A DNA stretch of 64,000 bases from Nevskia sp. (GTDB taxonomy: Bacteria; Pseudomonadota; Gammaproteobacteria; Nevskiales; Nevskiaceae): NCBI RefSeq assembly GCF_021732705.1, contig NZ_JAKFUM010000007.1, positions 186,001 through 250,000 of the forward strand. The letters are read 5' to 3'. This document shows, in pieces, positions 34,653 through 43,567 of this stretch. The first letter of the stretch is position 1. Every line of letters starts with the position of its first letter. Under the pieces are notes generated by a model. The model was not told the DNA's origin, made no database searches, and saw only the letters and a list, made by a program, of their open reading frames with translations. Both the position numbers and the translations under genes were made by a program.

Positions 34653-36178
34653 GGCACGTCGGCGAAGGCGTCTTCCGCTTCCTTGACGGCGCGCTTGATT
34701 CGAGTGCCGGTCTCGCCGGAAATCTCTTCACCGCTCGGGGTGTAGTGCGCCCATTCGAGGAACAGAAAGCTGATCGCGTCCCACAAGTCGGGCGACGGGA
34801 TGCCTTCTCGTTCCATGTCCTCTTTCGACATGATGTATTGCTTGCCGCGGCCGTCGAACTTGCGCGGGATGCGCGACGCTTCGAGGATCAGGTCGGTCTT
34901 GCACTCGTCCGTGAGGATGCTCAGACGCCCCTCGCGCACGGCGCGTGCTGCGAAGGCATTGGCCTGCGCGCGCTGATTCAGGAACCGGTCCTTGTAGTTC
35001 TTCCGGAAGTTCGGCTTGCCCCACATGACGGGGTGGATAGAGATGCCCTGCTCTTCCATGTTCTTGAACACTGGCCAGCCCTGCCCGACAGCGTCGATCA
35101 GGACCGCGCTGTTCGTCAGCTCGCGCGCTTCAGCAAGCGCAATGCCCCCCATCGCGATTGGGTCGGTGCCACCGCGACGGATGATCTTGACGATCTCCAT
35201 ACGCCGCGCGTCCGGGCCGAATTCTTCGCTGCCTGTGACCCGCGCGATGATCAGAACGGACTTGTTGCGCCAGCCGCCGCCGGCCACGTCGAAGCCGATC
35301 AGCCAGCCAGGATTGTCGGACGCCGCGATGATGCGGCCGAGCGTGTAGCTGCGCTCGATCTCAGTCCGCCCCAGCAAGTAGTTTTCGGAGTCGACCGGGA
35401 ACAGCCCGCGAACGCGCACCTTGTATTCGACCGAATCGCGTCCGCCGTACTCGTCTTCCTTCTCGCGCAAGTTCTCGCGCGACACCAGCGGCGAGTTCTC
35501 GCCGTCGAAGTGCAGCGCCTTCCAAGCGCCGCCCTGCCTCGTGCTGGTCTTGTGGTGCGTCTCCCAAAAGAACCCGCTGTTGCGGCTCCCCTGCGACGCG
35601 CAGGCGATGCGATTGCGCTTGTCCGTCAGCGCACCAGTGAAGCGCGACATCACGCCGTCCGGGATGCCGGCGGTTTCGTCGGTCAGGATCAGCAGCCAAT
35701 CCGCGTGCGATCCTGATACGTTGTCCGGCGATCCGCGCGGCGCTGTCTTGGCGTGAACGAACCAGGTTTCCTTGAAATCGCGGATGTAGACGCGCTGCGA
35801 ATTCATGACGATGTAAGGCCGCAGCCAGGCATGCGAGCCGCGCTGCAATTCATTCAGTGCGACCGCCATCTCGCGCCAAACACCCTTGCGGACCTGATCG
35901 ACCTTCGGGGCGCTGATCACCGTCTCGCTGCCCTGATTGCTGTTGCTGAAGTAGCAGGTCAGGTGCCACAAGGCGATGATCCCGAATCCTCGGGTTTTGC
36001 CGGTACCGTGGCCACTGACTGCAGACACGCGACACCCGGCTTCGCTCACCGCGTCGTAGAGCTGGAATTGCTGGTGCGTCGGCTCTTGATTGCAGACCTC
36101 CACAGCGAAGCGTCCGGCGTCAGGCGCGTAGCGTTCGCGGAAGGCGGCGTGCAGCTCGCGGTTGGGAAGCAGGATCAT
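34649..36178 (-). CDS. terL: terminase large subunit
   Basis: A 509-aa protein. The ATPase has Walker A SGHGTGKT (55-62) and Walker B ILTDE (164-168). A nuclease domain of the RNase-H type follows, with FDVAGGG near residue 300, VLIDAVGQG near 360 and SPDLWDAISF near 470. It packages DNA into the prohead. The gene starts in a 4-base overlap with the previous stop. The small subunit candidate lies at 38336. No portal gene follows; small genes do. Confidence 0.9.
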   Translation of the reverse strand: MILLPNRELHAAFRERYAPDAGRFAVEVCNQEPTHQQFQLYDAVSEAGCRVSAVSGHGTGKTRGFGIIALWHLTCYFSNSNQGSETVISAPKVDQVRKGVWREMAVALNELQRGSHAWLRPYIVMNSQRVYIRDFKETWFVHAKTAPRGSPDNVSGSHADWLLILTDETAGIPDGVMSRFTGALTDKRNRIACASQGSRNSGFFWETHHKTSTRQGGAWKALHFDGENSPLVSRENLREKEDEYGGRDSVEYKVRVRGLFPVDSENYLLGRTEIERSYTLGRIIAASDNPGWLIGFDVAGGGWRNKSVLIIARVTGSEEFGPDARRMEIVKIIRRGGTDPIAMGGIALAEARELTNSAVLIDAVGQGWPVFKNMEEQGISIHPVMWGKPNFRKNYKDRFLNQRAQANAFAARAVREGRLSILTDECKTDLILEASRIPRKFDGRGKQYIMSKEDMEREGIPSPDLWDAISFLFLEWAHYTPSGEEISGETGTRIKRAVKEAEDAFADVP

Positions 36179-36444
36179 CGGCCGTCGTCGAATGCCTGGA
36201 CGAGAAGGCCGTAAATCAGCAAAGGCCAGAAGGCGATCGACATGATGCAGTCGATGATCACAGTCGACATGAATTGAAACGCCGGGGACGGCAACGACTC
36301 GGCTGGCATGTCATCTCGAACGGATTCTTGAAGCCGTTGCAGCTTGCCCGGACTCCAACGGAAGTCGGCGAGCCAAGTCGCAACGCCCGGCAACAGGTAA
36401 GACAGCAGGTAGACTTCAGCGTCGCTCAAGCCGCCATCCCTCAT
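36175..36444 (-). CDS. small membrane protein upstream of terL
   Basis: An 89-aa protein (MRDGGLSDAEVYL...). An N-terminal hydrophobic segment (about 9-23, VYLLSYLLPGVATWL) and a C-terminal segment (about 60-80, VIIDCIMSIAFWPLLIYGLLV) suggest one or two TM helices. Ends in the overlap with the terminase start and overlaps DUF1643 by 29 bases. Unknown. Confidence 0.55.
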   Translation of the reverse strand: MRDGGLSDAEVYLLSYLLPGVATWLADFRWSPGKLQRLQESVRDDMPAESLPSPAFQFMSTVIIDCIMSIAFWPLLIYGLLVQAFDDGR

Positions 36445-36985
36445 ACCGCACCGGGGCCACGTCGTAACCGACGTACAGCGGATGCTCGGGCGAGCCGTCG
36501 GCATTGATCCGCAGGGCATGCAAGGCTATGCCGCCCTTCACCAGCATGTCGCGCACCTGTCGCCCGCGATTCAGCAGGTTTCCCGGACGCCCCCAGCCGC
36601 ACAGCACGATGCCGGCGTCGAGGCACCGGCTGAAGATCATGTCGTCGTTCGCCGGGCCGACGATGTCGACGCCGGCCTTGATCATCGCAGGCAACTTCTT
36701 GCTGTCGGTCTCTCGGATCGCGAAGACGTTGACGACGCCGACCGCGCCAAAATTGGCCCCGGCCGCGTTCCACTGCATCACGCGCCGGTAAAAGCGCTCG
36801 ATCGTCGGGTCGTTGTCGCGCTCGTCCGCCGTGCTCGGGTTCATCGCCAGGAGCACCGCCATCGGGCCATCTGCCCAGCGCCGCGCCAGCCAATAGCGGT
36901 ACGCGCCGCACAGGCTGAAAGCGGCGACCGACTTCATGCCGTCGAGACTGGTGTGATTCCGGACATCAAAGGTGTTCACGCGCAT
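36416..36985 (-). CDS. DUF1643-type protein
   Basis: A 189-aa protein. AMNPSTADERDNDPTIERF (about residues 47-65), GVVNVFA and CGWGRPGN are the conserved signatures of DUF1643. The family is widespread in phages and bacterial accessory regions. The conserved N-P-S-T-A motif with Asp suggests an enzyme, but its activity is unknown. The gene sits among terminase-associated genes. Confidence 0.8.
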   Translation of the reverse strand: MRVNTFDVRNHTSLDGMKSVAAFSLCGAYRYWLARRWADGPMAVLLAMNPSTADERDNDPTIERFYRRVMQWNAAGANFGAVGVVNVFAIRETDSKKLPAMIKAGVDIVGPANDDMIFSRCLDAGIVLCGWGRPGNLLNRGRQVRDMLVKGGIALHALRINADGSPEHPLYVGYDVAPVRYEGWRLERR

Positions 36986-37212
36986 GTCGCTTCGTCCCCC
37001 GGATCGCGGTTGTCGTCGGCCGTCTCGTCGAGATGCCGCGCCCAGGTCAACGCGACGCCGGATGTGCCGAGTAGCTCGCGCGCCCTCGCGGCGATTTCTG
37101 CGGGATCGTCATGCCGCCACCGCACCGCCCTGAAGCGCAGCATGTCGAGCGCGACGCAGTCCATGTGCGCAGATAGGTCACGGAGCTGATTCGCCAGCGC
37201 GGTATTGGTCAT
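36976..37212 (-). CDS. small helical hypothetical protein
   Basis: 78 aa (MTNTALANQLRDL...). Predicted helical, with acidic C-terminus (DETADDNRDPGDEATCA). Coupled to the gene before by ATGA and overlapping DUF1643 by 10 bases. No family seen. Confidence 0.5.
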   Translation of the reverse strand: MTNTALANQLRDLSAHMDCVALDMLRFRAVRWRHDDPAEIAARARELLGTSGVALTWARHLDETADDNRDPGDEATCA

Positions 37213-37463
37213 GGCGCAGCCCTCAATGCCGCCCGCTCCCTACGCTTTGCAAGGCAATCGCTGCATGCGACCAAAGCCCCTTTCGAGTGCTTTCCGCCCA
37301 GCACGTTTTTTCTTTGATTACACGACCGGCATTGCTTTCGAGGAATGACATCAAAAGCCGGTTTGCACTCCGCCGCGGTCGGGCGACGTGGGTCGTTGTC
37401 ATATCGTGTGCCGATGCCAATAACCCGCAAGGCATCGTCTTGATTTCTTGATGAATAAGGCAC
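37209..37463 (-). CDS. 84-aa zinc-ribbon-like protein, GTG start
   Basis: The GTG at 37463 follows AAGGA by 6 bases and the upstream stop at once. The second half has CRSCNQRKNVLGGKHSKGALVACSDCLAKR, two CxxC pairs with a basic intervening loop. A basic C-terminal helix (KRRERAALRAAP) follows. The pattern resembles HNH- or treble-clef-associated zinc modules. Unknown function. Confidence 0.55.
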   Translation of the reverse strand: MPYSSRNQDDALRVIGIGTRYDNDPRRPTAAECKPAFDVIPRKQCRSCNQRKNVLGGKHSKGALVACSDCLAKRRERAALRAAP

Positions 37464-37465
37464 TT

Positions 37466-37672
37466 TCAGTCCTTGATGAAATGATCTGCGACGCTTTCGG
37501 GATGCGAAGCGCGTGCGGCACTGCCGCTGTAGGTTTTCGGGCAAGCCTTGATGTCGTGGTCGGTCTTGCCGCAGTAGGCACAGCGCAGGTGCCGGCGGGC
37601 CGACGATCCACCTACGGTCTTCGGACACAGAACGATGTTGTGGTCGTTGCTGCCGCAGTAGGTGCAGGCCAT
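37466..37672 (-). CDS. 68-aa protein with two CCHC zinc knuckles
   Basis: CTYCGSNDHNIVLC and CAYCGKTDHDIKAC each fit CX2CX4HX4C, the retroviral nucleocapsid-type zinc knuckle, separated by a basic linker of about 15 residues. Such knuckles bind single-stranded nucleic acid. The gene is coupled by ATGA to the gene before it and lies between DNA-packaging and HNH-like genes, so an ssDNA- or RNA-binding role is plausible. Confidence 0.7.
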   Translation of the reverse strand: MACTYCGSNDHNIVLCPKTVGGSSARRHLRCAYCGKTDHDIKACPKTYSGSAARASHPESVADHFIKD

Positions 37673-38343
37673 CAATGGCGCTCGCACCGGTTGCCTGACT
37701 GCTCCCACGGGTAATGGTGGTCAAGGTCGACCGCCCGCCGGCCGCAGTGCGCGCACCGCGCGATCTCCATCCCCTCGCGTTTTGCCTGAGCGATCGACAT
37801 CAGCACGCTGTGGCGTCCGTCTTCGTGCAGTTCCGAGGCGTAGCACTCGCCGCGGCCGACAATCCGGAACCCAGGCGACACGCGCGGTTGGTCGGGCGCT
37901 GCGACGGCAAGGCGGTCCGCCCCGGCCTGCATCTCTGCCAAGGCCTCGCTGTCGTTCGGCGCAGGGTAAGGCCCCCGGAACAGACAGACCACGGAGCCGT
38001 TCTCGTACGTTCCATGCGTGATGAAGTCGTTCAAGCGGTAGACCCCGCCGACCTTCAGCAGAACGTCGCTCGCATCCTCTGCGCACACCAACGAGCCCCC
38101 GCGCGGAATTACCAGAGGCGCGAAATAGACGAAACCGGTCCTGTCGGCATGCGGCTGCACGTTCTTCTTCCAGGCGTAGAGCTGCGTCACCGGGCCATCG
38201 TCGTTTGACGTGCCGAGCACCCTGCCGTCGATGAAGTCGGTCAGCCGCTTGACCGACGCCAGCGCCTCTCGGACGCGCCTGTGCCGCCGGATGTCCGGCG
38301 GGAGCTTGATGGTGCCGACGGCGGCAATCGCCAGGTCAGTCAT
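37672..38343 (-). CDS. hypothetical protein with C-terminal HNH-like zinc motif
   Basis: A 223-aa protein from ATG 38343. The N-terminal 190 residues are a mixed alpha/beta domain with no recognised family. The C-terminus CAHCGRRAVDLDHHYPWEQ resembles the start of an HNH domain (C..C, D-H-H), but the second zinc half is not evident and the protein ends soon after. Nuclease activity is uncertain. Located in the terminase operon. Confidence 0.5.
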   Translation of the reverse strand: MTDLAIAAVGTIKLPPDIRRHRRVREALASVKRLTDFIDGRVLGTSNDDGPVTQLYAWKKNVQPHADRTGFVYFAPLVIPRGGSLVCAEDASDVLLKVGGVYRLNDFITHGTYENGSVVCLFRGPYPAPNDSEALAEMQAGADRLAVAAPDQPRVSPGFRIVGRGECYASELHEDGRHSVLMSIAQAKREGMEIARCAHCGRRAVDLDHHYPWEQSGNRCERH

Positions 38344-39013
38344 CGTCGCCCTCGACTTCCGGCGAGCCGCCCATCTCGATGCGCTTCGCCTCCGCGCGCT
38401 GCCGGACCTTCGCGTAGGCGTCATCCGGAATCTGCGGCAGGGCTTCCTTCGGGGCCTCCGTGTAGGCGTCTAGGCCCCAGGCTTTCCGCTCGCCGGTCTG
38501 CCGGATCATGGTCGTCTCCGCCGTGATCTTGGCCAGCTTCGCCTTGTCGAAGTTCGAGTTCTCGATCGCGGCGGTCAGCAACAGCTTGTGGTCGTCCCAT
38601 TCCTTCCGGTGCCGGGCGATTACTTCAGCGCGCGCATCGACTGCCTGCTCTTCAGCGGCTTTCGTGGCGGCATCGACAATTCTTTTGATGTTGTCGGCGA
38701 CAACTTGATCCGAATCGACAACCTCGCCGACAACTTTCCCGACAACTTCCGCAGCAGCGCGGGCGGCATCTTTCGCGGCCTTTTCCTCGCTGATCCTCTT
38801 TTCGATCAGGGGCTTGGCGTCTGCCGCAACGTGCGCGCGTTGGGCGATTTGCGACAACGTCGGCTTCTTCGCCCACCCCTTCGACTTGATCTGCTTCGCG
38901 ACCGCCTGTTTGCTCGTGCCGAACTTCTTGGCGACATCTGCGGCCGTGACCCGGTCATCGACCTCCCAGTAGGCGCGGGCCTCAATCCATTGGCGCTCCG
39001 TCAGGCGTGCCAC
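38336..39013 (-). CDS. terminase small subunit-like protein
   Basis: A 225-aa protein with GTG start at 39013, preceded by GGAG at 8 bases. VTAADVAKKFGTSKQAVAKQIKSKGW (about residues 19-44) is a clear helix-turn-helix; helical and coiled segments follow (60-140), then a C-terminal acidic tail (GSPEVEGDDD). This is the layout of small terminase subunits, which bind DNA and stimulate packaging. Its location two genes after the XRE gene and before terL supports this call. Other phage HTH proteins look similar. Confidence 0.6.
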   Translation of the reverse strand: MARLTERQWIEARAYWEVDDRVTAADVAKKFGTSKQAVAKQIKSKGWAKKPTLSQIAQRAHVAADAKPLIEKRISEEKAAKDAARAAAEVVGKVVGEVVDSDQVVADNIKRIVDAATKAAEEQAVDARAEVIARHRKEWDDHKLLLTAAIENSNFDKAKLAKITAETTMIRQTGERKAWGLDAYTEAPKEALPQIPDDAYAKVRQRAEAKRIEMGGSPEVEGDDD

Positions 39014-39189
39014 GAGGAACACTCCGAAATGACTTCGTCGCGGGTGCACACGAGGAAGTCGGCGATCTTCCAGATTGGGACGCCGCGGTCGCGCAGCGTC
39101 TTGACCGTGCTCGCGAACGGGGCCAGATCGACCGGCTCCGGTGCAGCGAACGTCTTGCCGGCCGGCGGCAGGGGGTGCTTCAGGGTCAT
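39001..39189 (-). CDS. 62-aa HTH-like protein
   Basis: TVKTLRDRGVPIWKIADFLVCTRDEV looks like the helix-turn-helix pattern of small regulators (RG..I..IA..L..T...V). The N-terminus is short and proline-rich. The gene overlaps the terminase small-subunit-like gene by 13 bases and is coupled to the XRE gene. Possibly a packaging or transcription regulator. Confidence 0.55.
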   Translation of the reverse strand: MTLKHPLPPAGKTFAAPEPVDLAPFASTVKTLRDRGVPIWKIADFLVCTRDEVISECSSWHA

Positions 39190-39902
39190 CGGGTGGCCTC
39201 GAATAGCTGTGCTTGGATCGCATCGGCTTCAGCGATCAGGTGCGATTGGGATGCCGCCTGCCCGACCTGACCTTGGTCGAACATCAGCAGGAGGGGGTAT
39301 TGGATTTCCGGCGTGATCTCGTCGAAATACTCGTGCGCCCGCAGCATCTTTCGGCGGCGCAGGTAGTCGTACGCTCCCTCTGCGACTTCGACGGCCGTCT
39401 CGATCGCTTCGCGCAGCGGCGGCGGCATGACTGCGGCCTGCCCTTGGGCCGGCGCGGGCACGGCGCACACCTGCTTCCAGACTTCGCCGACGGCACGCTG
39501 CAGCGTGTCGAGATGCGCACCCAGCGCAGCCGAATCACCAGACGCGGCCGCGATCCTCCGGGCTGCCTCTGCACTGTGCTCCGCCAGCTGCTCGCGAACG
39601 CAGCGCATCATCGCGAGATGCTCGATAGTTGCGGCGTCGCGTTCGGGGTAGTCGGACAGGCCCATCAGGTAGTCCGCGCTGACGGCGTACAGGATCGCCG
39701 CCCGGACAAACAGCTCAGGCGGCGGCACCGCCAATCCCTTTTCGATCTTGCACAGCGGGCTGCTGTTCCGGTATCCGAGCCGAACCGCTGCGCTCACCTG
39801 TGTCATGCCGGCGATCCTCCGGCCATTCTCGAAGCGCTTGGCGATCATCGGCCGCAAGGCGTTCCGATTGATGCTCAGGATTCGCGACGTTTTCGAGTTC
39901 AT
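39186..39902 (-). CDS. XRE-family regulator with long C-terminal domain
   Basis: A 238-aa protein from ATG 39902 (coupled to dnaB by ATGA). Residues ~20-72 form an XRE/Cro domain (KRFENGRRIAGMTQVSAAVRLGYRNSSPLCKIEKGLAVP). The C-terminal 160 residues are helical and have no recognised family. It may regulate replication or the late operon, but no operator is identified. Confidence 0.65.
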   Translation of the reverse strand: MNSKTSRILSINRNALRPMIAKRFENGRRIAGMTQVSAAVRLGYRNSSPLCKIEKGLAVPPPELFVRAAILYAVSADYLMGLSDYPERDAATIEHLAMMRCVREQLAEHSAEAARRIAAASGDSAALGAHLDTLQRAVGEVWKQVCAVPAPAQGQAAVMPPPLREAIETAVEVAEGAYDYLRRRKMLRAHEYFDEITPEIQYPLLLMFDQGQVGQAASQSHLIAEADAIQAQLFEATR

Positions 39903-41296
39903 CAGATGCCGTCCCATGGTTCGTGGTCCGCGTAGTGCTCCGGGTCGACATTCATCGGAGCCATGGCATCGAACGCCATGTACTTGCCGTGGAACATCGT
40001 GCGTACCTTCCCGGTCGGACCGTTGCGCTGCTTCGCGACGATGATTTCCGCCTGTCCTGGCTGCTCGCTGTTCTTGTTGTAGTAGTCGTCGCGGTAGACG
40101 AACAGGACCACGTCGGCGTCCTGCTCAATCGAACCCGACTCGCGCAGGTCGGACAGCAGCGGGCGTTTGTCCTGGCGCTGTTCGACCGCCCGGCTGAGCT
40201 GGGTCAGGCCGATGACGACGATCTGCAGCTCCATCGCCAGCGCTTTCAGGCCGCGGCTGATCTCGGACACTTCGTTCGTGCGACCGCCCTTGTAGCCGGG
40301 GATGGTCATCAGGTTCAGGTGGTCAACGATCAGCACCGACAGGCCGTGCTTGATCTTGTGCCGGCGGGCTCGCGAGGCCACGTCAAGGTGCGACAGGCTG
40401 CCGGCGTCCTCGACGTGCATCTGGCACTCGCGAATCGCCTGCCCGACGCTGGCGAGGCGCTTCCAGTCGCCATCGCTGAGCGATCCCGAAATCAGGCTCG
40501 ACAGGTCGACACGCGCCCGCCGGGCGTAGCTGCGGAGCGCGATCGACTCCCCGCTCATTTCCATGCTGAACATCGCCGACTGCACCGCCCGTGCGTCCGA
40601 CACGGATTCCGCGAACTGCTGCGCGAGGGCCGATTTGCCCATGGCAGGGCGACCGCCGACGATGATCAGCTGCCCGGCCTGCATGCCCTGCGTCATCCGG
40701 TCCAGGTCTGCAATCCCGAATGGCAGGGCAATCGTGCCGTCCGACTTCGCAGCGCGGTCAATCGCTATGTCGGCTTTTTCGGCCAGATCGCTCATGGCCT
40801 GCATACCGCCGGACGAGCGCTCAGCGCCGGTGCGGATCGCCAACAGGCCGCGCTCGGCTTCAGCGATCAGTAGGGCCGTCTCTCTCCCTTCCGGCGTGAA
40901 TCCCAGCTCCGCGATGTCTTGGCCAGCGGCAATCAGCCGCCGAAGCATCGCCCGGTTGCGCACGATGTCGGCGTAGGCATTGATGTTCGCCGCCGACGGC
41001 GTATCCGCGCACAGCGTTCCGAGATAGCTCACCCCGCCGACATCATCCAGCGTGCCCTCATGCCGGAAGTGCTCCGACAGGGTCACGAAATCGCACGGTG
41101 TCGCGGTGTTCAGCAGCTTGGCGATGCCGGCGAAGATCAGCCGGTGGTCCTGCGTGTAGAAATCATCCTCGTCGACGCGCTCGAACACGTCATGCCAGGC
41201 GCGGTTGTTCAGCAGCAGCCCCCCCAGCACCGACTGCTCCGCCTCGATGGAGTGCGGGGGATGCTTCGGGCTGGCTGCCAGCCGCGGCGCGTTCAT
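39902..41296 (-). CDS. dnaB: replicative DNA helicase DnaB
   Basis: A 464-aa protein of normal DnaB length. N-terminal helical domain (SIEAEQSVLGGLLLNN), then the RecA-like core with GGRPAMGKSA (Walker A, about 212-221) and LIVDHLNLM (Walker B, about 322-330), followed by the DLRESGSIEQDADVV motif. It unwinds DNA ahead of the phage replication fork. It is coupled by ATGA to the DnaC-like loader, so helicase and loader are translated together. Confidence 0.92.
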   Translation of the reverse strand: MNAPRLAASPKHPPHSIEAEQSVLGGLLLNNRAWHDVFERVDEDDFYTQDHRLIFAGIAKLLNTATPCDFVTLSEHFRHEGTLDDVGGVSYLGTLCADTPSAANINAYADIVRNRAMLRRLIAAGQDIAELGFTPEGRETALLIAEAERGLLAIRTGAERSSGGMQAMSDLAEKADIAIDRAAKSDGTIALPFGIADLDRMTQGMQAGQLIIVGGRPAMGKSALAQQFAESVSDARAVQSAMFSMEMSGESIALRSYARRARVDLSSLISGSLSDGDWKRLASVGQAIRECQMHVEDAGSLSHLDVASRARRHKIKHGLSVLIVDHLNLMTIPGYKGGRTNEVSEISRGLKALAMELQIVVIGLTQLSRAVEQRQDKRPLLSDLRESGSIEQDADVVLFVYRDDYYNKNSEQPGQAEIIVAKQRNGPTGKVRTMFHGKYMAFDAMAPMNVDPEHYADHEPWDGI

Positions 41297-42099
41297 CGGC
41301 GCGCTCCGTTCGCGCGATGGTCCTGCCAGCGGAACGTCAGCACCCTGCCGCCGTTGTCCATCAAGCGGCTCAGCACGCGCTCACCCAGATACTTGCGCAG
41401 TTCCGGGAGCCCGACATTGCTGACGAAAATCGTCGGCCGAAGATTCCGGTACCGGTGGTCGATGATCCCCGCCAACAACCCCAGTTCGTGATCGCTGCCC
41501 TTCTGCTCCGCGCCGATCTCGTCGAGCACCAGCAGGTCCGGGGTCTGGAACAGCGCGCGAGCCTGAGCCTCGGTAAGATCGCCATCGCGATCCCAGGTGC
41601 CGCGGATGGTCGCGATCATGTCGCCAACCGTCGCGTAGCGCGCCGTCAGCCCCTGCAGGATCGCGAGCTTGAGCGCAGCGACCGCAAGGTGTGTCTTCGC
41701 CGTGCCGGTGCTCCCGATCAGCGCGATCGATCGACCGGTCTTCAGGTGACCGGGAAGCCCTCGCGCATACGACCGAACCTCGTCGCACACGGTCGCCGCC
41801 ATGGGCGCTTGGTCGCCAGCACGCGCCGGGTCGAAGCTCGAAAACGTGCACGCCCGGAACCGCAAGGGCACGTCGGCATCAGCGAATCGCTTGCGTCTGT
41901 CCTCGGCCTGCCGGGACTTCTCGTCTGCGACACGGGCGTCCTCGGCACACTGGGCACAGCGGGCCAGTTCGCCGACCACGGAGCCGTCGCTCCCCAGGAA
42001 CTGCCGGATCACGAATTCGCCATGCACCGCGCAATGGCCCGGCACGGTCGTCTGGTCGATCTCGCCGCGTAGTGCCGCCAGGATCGTCGAGCCGGTCAC
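41293..42099 (-). CDS. DnaC-like helicase loader ATPase
   Basis: A 268-aa protein with GTG start in a GTGA overlap. An N-terminal zinc-binding segment (CAVHGEFV...LARCAQC, about 21-48) precedes an AAA+ core: LIGSTGTAKTHLA (Walker A, about 127-139) and LLVLDEIGAEQ (Walker B, about 186-196). It matches the DnaC/IstB family of phage helicase loaders. It stands next to dnaB and the O-like gene, and should load DnaB at the phage origin. Confidence 0.85.
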   Translation of the reverse strand: MTGSTILAALRGEIDQTTVPGHCAVHGEFVIRQFLGSDGSVVGELARCAQCAEDARVADEKSRQAEDRRKRFADADVPLRFRACTFSSFDPARAGDQAPMAATVCDEVRSYARGLPGHLKTGRSIALIGSTGTAKTHLAVAALKLAILQGLTARYATVGDMIATIRGTWDRDGDLTEAQARALFQTPDLLVLDEIGAEQKGSDHELGLLAGIIDHRYRNLRPTIFVSNVGLPELRKYLGERVLSRLMDNGGRVLTFRWQDHRANGARR

Positions 42100-43073
42100 T
42101 GGATGATTCGCCCGTGCTCGTCCAGCCCTTCGCGGTAATCGCGATCAGCAAACCCGAAATGCGGGCTCAGCGGGCGCGGTTTGCATGCCGCCATCAGCAT
42201 CGCGGCAGGATCGACGGCGCGCTCCCGCTGGGCCTTCGAGATGGCCTCGAACGCCGCCGCATCGCCGCACGCTGCCCGCAGCTTCCCGATCAGCGAGCGC
42301 GCCTCGCGCGCCGGCTTCCCCGCAGCCGTCAGCAGGGCAATGCCGGTGTCGAAGACCGTCTTCGTCAGGTCGACAGCGGGTGTCGACCCTGTGCTCGACA
42401 CCCCCGATGGCTGACCGTGCACGACAGGCTGCCTTTCCTCGATGGCGAAAAAATCAGCAGTTGCCGGCGGCTTGCCGCCCGACGTAGTCGGAATAGCTGT
42501 TATTGCAGAAGCAGATGCAGATGCAGAAGAAGAGCCGTCACCCTGCCGATCACCTTGCCCGACACCCTTCCCATCACCCCGCTCGTCACCTTGGCTTTCA
42601 CCATGCCGTCGGCTTGGTGAAGACCTTGATGCGCCCTTTGCCGGTGGACCAGTGTCGTCGTCATCGTGCCTTTGCGCTGCACCGAACCGCGTCGATGCGC
42701 CGGCCTTGGTGCGCACATGCTCGTCCTTCACCATGCGCGACGAGTACCAGATCGGGCCTTCCTCCGCCCCAATCAGCGTCACCGGATCGCCGTCACGCCG
42801 GCCAGATCGCGGCGTGTAGACATAGGGCTCGCACACGCCCTTGTCGCAGCCCTTCAGGACGCCCTTGCTGACCAGTTCGGACACCAGCGAGAACGGGCAG
42901 CCGACGGCCTGGGCGATCTCCTTCAGCGGCCACCGCAGCACGCCGTAGCGGTCGGCGTCGTGCATGAACGCCATGATCTCGATCCACGCTCCGCGGGCAG
43001 CCCACGAGCAACGCATCAGGTTGCTGTTGCGTCGCCAGTCGCCGAAGTAAAGCTGGATTGCAGGACTGCGCAT
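42096..43073 (-). CDS. O-like replication initiation protein
   Basis: A 325-aa protein from ATG 43073. The N-terminus (LYFGDWRRNSNLMRCSWAARGAWIEIM...) is the conserved start of the phage replication-protein/DUF1376-like winged-helix group. A Ser/Ala/Asp-rich low-complexity linker covers about 120-190, followed by a helical C-terminus likely to contact DnaB or its loader. A repeat-rich region of this kind in the middle of O-like genes often contains the origin iterons, so the nt 42400-42800 region is a candidate origin. Confidence 0.65.
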   Translation of the reverse strand: MRSPAIQLYFGDWRRNSNLMRCSWAARGAWIEIMAFMHDADRYGVLRWPLKEIAQAVGCPFSLVSELVSKGVLKGCDKGVCEPYVYTPRSGRRDGDPVTLIGAEEGPIWYSSRMVKDEHVRTKAGASTRFGAAQRHDDDDTGPPAKGASRSSPSRRHGESQGDERGDGKGVGQGDRQGDGSSSASASASAITAIPTTSGGKPPATADFFAIEERQPVVHGQPSGVSSTGSTPAVDLTKTVFDTGIALLTAAGKPAREARSLIGKLRAACGDAAAFEAISKAQRERAVDPAAMLMAACKPRPLSPHFGFADRDYREGLDEHGRIIQ

Positions 43074-43075
43074 GA

Positions 43076-43345
43076 TCAATGGGTAGGGTCGGGATTGTTG
43101 GACTTCTGCTGTGCTTCAGACCGGATGCAAAGAACCGCTTCGCGTAGGCGCAGGCGCGCTTCTTCGCCGTGCTTCACGCCGTACGCCGCGAGACGAGCCT
43201 TCACGTCGGCGTTGGCCCGCGGAGCGAGATCGGCGGCGATCGACCAGAAGCGCGCCGGCCACTCGATCGCCGACGAATAGCTCCGGATGTCTTCGCCGGG
43301 CTCGCGCTCGCGCCAAGCGACGCGCGGCGGCAAAGTGATCGCCAT
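43076..43345 (-). CDS. small hypothetical protein
   Basis: An 89-aa helical protein (MAITLPPRVAW...), with DIRSYSSAIEWPARFWSIA in the middle and a helical C-terminus. Its stop overlaps a TTG start candidate of the O-like gene. Part of the replication-recombination operon; no motif. Confidence 0.5.
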   Translation of the reverse strand: MAITLPPRVAWREREPGEDIRSYSSAIEWPARFWSIAADLAPRANADVKARLAAYGVKHGEEARLRLREAVLCIRSEAQQKSNNPDPTH

Positions 43346-43351
43346 GACCTG

Positions 43352-43567
43352 TCACTGCAGGGCGAACAGCGACGGCTGTACGCGGACGCGCTCGAACCGC
43401 TCCGCTTCGAGCTGCGCGACGATCGCCGGATCGCGCAGTGCGTTCAGGGCGACGACAACTGCAGTCGCCTTCACGAACACTTCCGCGTCGGAAGTGCGTG
43501 CGTCAGCGGCAACGTCGCGCCAGTAGGCGATCTGCGCCTCGACGGCGAGATAGTCGAGCCTCAGCAT
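43352..43567 (-). CDS. small helical hypothetical protein
   Basis: 71 aa (MLRLDYLAVEAQIA...). Almost entirely helical, with alternating hydrophobic and charged residues. Overlaps the Ref gene end by 7 bases. Unknown. Confidence 0.5.
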   Translation of the reverse strand: MLRLDYLAVEAQIAYWRDVAADARTSDAEVFVKATAVVVALNALRDPAIVAQLEAERFERVRVQPSLFALQ

